Notes under the pieces: generated by a model
The model's database searches: none
Told to the model about the DNA's origin: nothing
The model's input: the letters and a program-made list of their open reading frames with translations, nothing else
Shown: positions 6,168-7,510 of the stretch, piece after piece
How the letters are laid out: each line of letters starts with the position of its first letter
Position numbering within the stretch: position 1 is the stretch's first letter
Assembly (NCBI GenBank): GCA_002713825.1
Contig: PAUU01000041.1
Coordinates: 1 to 7,510 of the forward strand
DNA length: 7,510 nt
Reading direction: 5' to 3'
Source of the DNA: Acidiferrobacteraceae bacterium
Lineage (GTDB): Bacteria; Pseudomonadota; Gammaproteobacteria; Arenicellales; UBA868
Program-made: the position numbers and the translations under genes

Positions 6168-7265
6168 TTACCTTTGCCCGTGAGTGATTCCTGCCTCACG
6201 TTCGTACCGATTCAGCAGGATTCCTTCATCGCCGCAGCAGGTATCGGCACACTTCTTCACTTCATGCAATGAGGCCCAGTCAGGCAAATAGTGTTGAACC
6301 GGGGCATTCTCAGTTGCGCAGTCACAGCCTTTATCGGCGTACACATAGACATGCTGCAGTCCTTGCTCACGGCCTAGGTCTGCCGCCCGCTCAAGACTCT
6401 CAACAGGAGTCGACGGCACATGTGCCATGCGGTAGGCCGGATGAAACCGGGTTACATGCCATGGGCTATCGCTGCCCAGATTCTGATGGATCCACGCGGC
6501 CACTGCGCTGATATTTTCATCCCGGTCGTTATAGCCGGGGATGATATTCGTCCGCGTCTCCACATGAATCCCGAACTCCTGCGCTTTCTTGATTGAGTGC
6601 AGCACCTGATCGATGGAGGCCATGGCACAGATGTTCCGGTAGAACTGCTCTTCCATACTCTTAATATCCGAGCAGAGCACATCGATTCTACCTCTGAGCA
6701 ACGCAAGCGCTTCCTCAGTTACAAAACTGTTGCTGACGTAGACCGTATACAAACCATGATCGTGCGCCTCTTCGGCAACGTCCAAGACATACTCGAGCCA
6801 CACTGCCGGTTCCGAATAGGTAAAGGCGATTCCCTCTGCGCCGCTTTCGAGTGCCGCGCGCACCAATTGTTCCGGCGTCACAAAGGCTGCGCGCGACTCA
6901 CCCCGGGCAAGGGAATCCAGCGCTTCGGTTCCCCAGGAAATCTCTAGGTTATGGCAACCACCGCAGCGGAAACTGCAGCCATAACTGCCAACAGACAACA
7001 CTTTTGTTCCCGGCCGGTAATGACGCACTGGTTTCTCTTCAATCGCGCCGACATCCATCGCCGAAATAATTCCATACGACAAGTTGTACAACGTGCCATT
7101 GCGATTCACGTGCGCCTGGCAAAACCCTCTTTGCCCGTGATGCAAACCACATCGCCAGAGACAGAGATTACAACGGGTCTTACCTGACTCTGCCTGTTCC
7201 TGCAGCCGGGTCGGCATCAGCCGATAGACGTCCGGCTTTTCAATCTTCGCGGCGGCTTCAGTCAT
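6168..7265 (-). CDS. amrS: AmmeMemoRadiSam system radical SAM enzyme
   Basis: A radical S-adenosylmethionine enzyme of the AmmeMemoRadiSam set, usually found alongside AMMECR1-domain and Memo-family proteins; its substrate is not established to my knowledge. The 365-residue product has an N-terminal cysteine motif CNLCLWRCGLHHGQRGFC (C32, C35, C39, C49) leading into LYNLSYG. The [4Fe-4S]/SAM motif is C97-xxx-C101-xx-C104 in GCSFRCGGCHN. FTYSEPAVWLEY (148-159), YVSNSF (176-181), TNIIPGYND (239-247) and RFHPAYRM (273-280) are family-like. The C-terminus carries five more cysteines (314, 316, 339, 343, 344). The frame stays open to 7493, but I chose the ATG at 7265: a longer start would add 76 unrelated-looking residues and overlap the divergent ybaK start. 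No strong ribosome site is visible. AMMECR1 and Memo genes are not in the window. Confidence 0.9.
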   Translation of the reverse strand: MTEAAAKIEKPDVYRLMPTRLQEQAESGKTRCNLCLWRCGLHHGQRGFCQAHVNRNGTLYNLSYGIISAMDVGAIEEKPVRHYRPGTKVLSVGSYGCSFRCGGCHNLEISWGTEALDSLARGESRAAFVTPEQLVRAALESGAEGIAFTYSEPAVWLEYVLDVAEEAHDHGLYTVYVSNSFVTEEALALLRGRIDVLCSDIKSMEEQFYRNICAMASIDQVLHSIKKAQEFGIHVETRTNIIPGYNDRDENISAVAAWIHQNLGSDSPWHVTRFHPAYRMAHVPSTPVESLERAADLGREQGLQHVYVYADKGCDCATENAPVQHYLPDWASLHEVKKCADTCCGDEGILLNRYEREAGITHGQR

Positions 7266-7358
7266 GGGTTTTGATCCAGAAAGATGGAGAGATACAAGGG
7301 GCAATGATAGCGGTTTTTGACAAATGCAGCCGTCCCCGATCCGTAGAACTGATAAACC
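7266..7358. promoter_or_regulatory. Divergent intergenic region between amrS and ybaK
   Basis: These 93 bases must hold the start signals for both the minus-strand amrS-argC-erpA run and the plus-strand ybaK. A perfect plus-strand -35-like TTGACA lies at 7317-7322, but the nearest -10-like hexamer (TAGAAC, 7344-7349) is 21 bases away, too far for a standard promoter. On the minus strand I found TATCAT-like and TTGTCA-like boxes without workable spacing. I therefore name the region but do not assign exact promoters. Confidence 0.35.
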
Positions 7359-7510
7359 ATGCAGATCGCCAAACATCACAAAGCGAAAAAAGTGCAGGAG
7401 GTACTTGGGCCTGATTTCACTGTGCTCGAATTTGACCAGCCTACAGCGATTGCCGCGCAGGTGGCTTTCGCGATTGGTTGTACAGTTGCACAAATAGCCA
7501 AATCATTGGT
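7359..7510 (+). CDS. ybaK: YbaK/EbsC-family aminoacyl-tRNA deacylase, N-terminal part (cut by window edge)
   Basis: The first 50 residues of a protein that runs off the right edge. It begins MQIAKHHKAKKVQEVLG and continues to AIGCTVAQIAKSLV at residues 38-51. The last stretch matches the YbaK/ProX hallmark around the conserved lysine (K48 here) that lines the editing pocket. Members of this family hydrolyse mischarged tRNA, for example Cys-tRNA-Pro by YbaK, as free-standing proofreaders in the cytoplasm; which subfamily this is cannot be decided from 50 residues. An in-frame TAA two codons upstream (7353-7355) makes the ATG at 7359 the start. No clear Shine-Dalgarno precedes it. It is transcribed divergently from amrS. 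Confidence 0.8.
   Translation, partial: MQIAKHHKAKKVQEVLGPDFTVLEFDQPTAIAAQVAFAIGCTVAQIAKSL

Noticed and set aside
6597..6947. Open plus-strand frame of 116 codons inside amrS
   Set aside because: It is antisense to the radical SAM core and has no recognisable motif.
7317..7349. ybaK promoter using the perfect TTGACA at 7317
   Set aside because: No -10 hexamer lies at 16-18 bases; the nearest candidate is at 21, so I did not call it as a promoter.
7266..7493. Extension of the amrS reading frame by 76 residues to an ATG at 7493
   Set aside because: The added segment does not resemble the family N-terminus and would cover the divergent ybaK start; the ATG at 7265 gives a normal N-terminal length before the first cysteine motif.
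1..7510. Mobile elements, CRISPR arrays, phage genes or tRNAs
   Set aside because: No long terminal or spaced direct repeats, transposase-like proteins or tRNA-like folds were found by eye.

Overview
This window looks like a stretch of ordinary gammaproteobacterial chromosome. The organism call rests on three things: the 5' end of a 16S rRNA gene with gammaproteobacterial-type sequence (AACGCTGGCGG, then CCTAACACATGCAAGTCGAACGG), a pre-rRNA leader whose boxA and boxC resemble those of E. coli, and the gene order 16S - tyrS - M23 peptidase - anmK - erpA - argC. From memory, much the same order occurs in Pseudomonas and relatives. I see no insertion sequence, phage gene, CRISPR array, tRNA or other sign of recent transfer. 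The long genes read through without frameshifts.

Layout. Positions 1-74 are the first bases of a 16S rRNA gene on the minus strand, running off the left edge. Behind it (75-300) lie its leader (a hairpin, boxC and boxA) and a strong rrn P1-type promoter with a GC-rich discriminator. A probable terminator at 344-378 separates this from tyrS (427-1644, minus). A 296-base AT-rich divergent region (1645-1940) then holds a probable promoter for each direction and a hairpin just ahead of the plus-strand genes. Those are a MepM-like membrane-anchored M23 peptidoglycan endopeptidase (1941-3557) and anmK (3580-4662), 22 bases apart and probably co-transcribed. anmK converges on erpA across a 24-base gap that carries an inverted repeat.

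Reading leftwards from 7265 on the minus strand are amrS (an AmmeMemoRadiSam-type radical SAM enzyme), argC and erpA, spaced 33 and 77 bases apart, so possibly one transcript. At 7359 a divergent plus-strand gene begins: the first 50 residues of a YbaK/EbsC-type aminoacyl-tRNA deacylase, cut by the right edge.

How the genes work together. The MepM-like enzyme opens peptide cross-links in the cell wall and AnmK returns anhydroMurNAc to the recycling pathway, so the plus-strand pair has a shared murein theme. TyrS, YbaK and the rRNA serve translation. ArgC makes arginine precursors. ErpA delivers Fe-S clusters, and the upstream radical SAM enzyme needs one, so the amrS-argC-erpA run may be more than chance, though that is inference. 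I found no convincing previously undescribed multi-gene system. The least explained points are the cysteine-rich C-terminus of AmrS and its placement, the promoter-proximal hairpin before the M23 gene, and the erpA start overlapped by an ATG-TGA minimal ORF.
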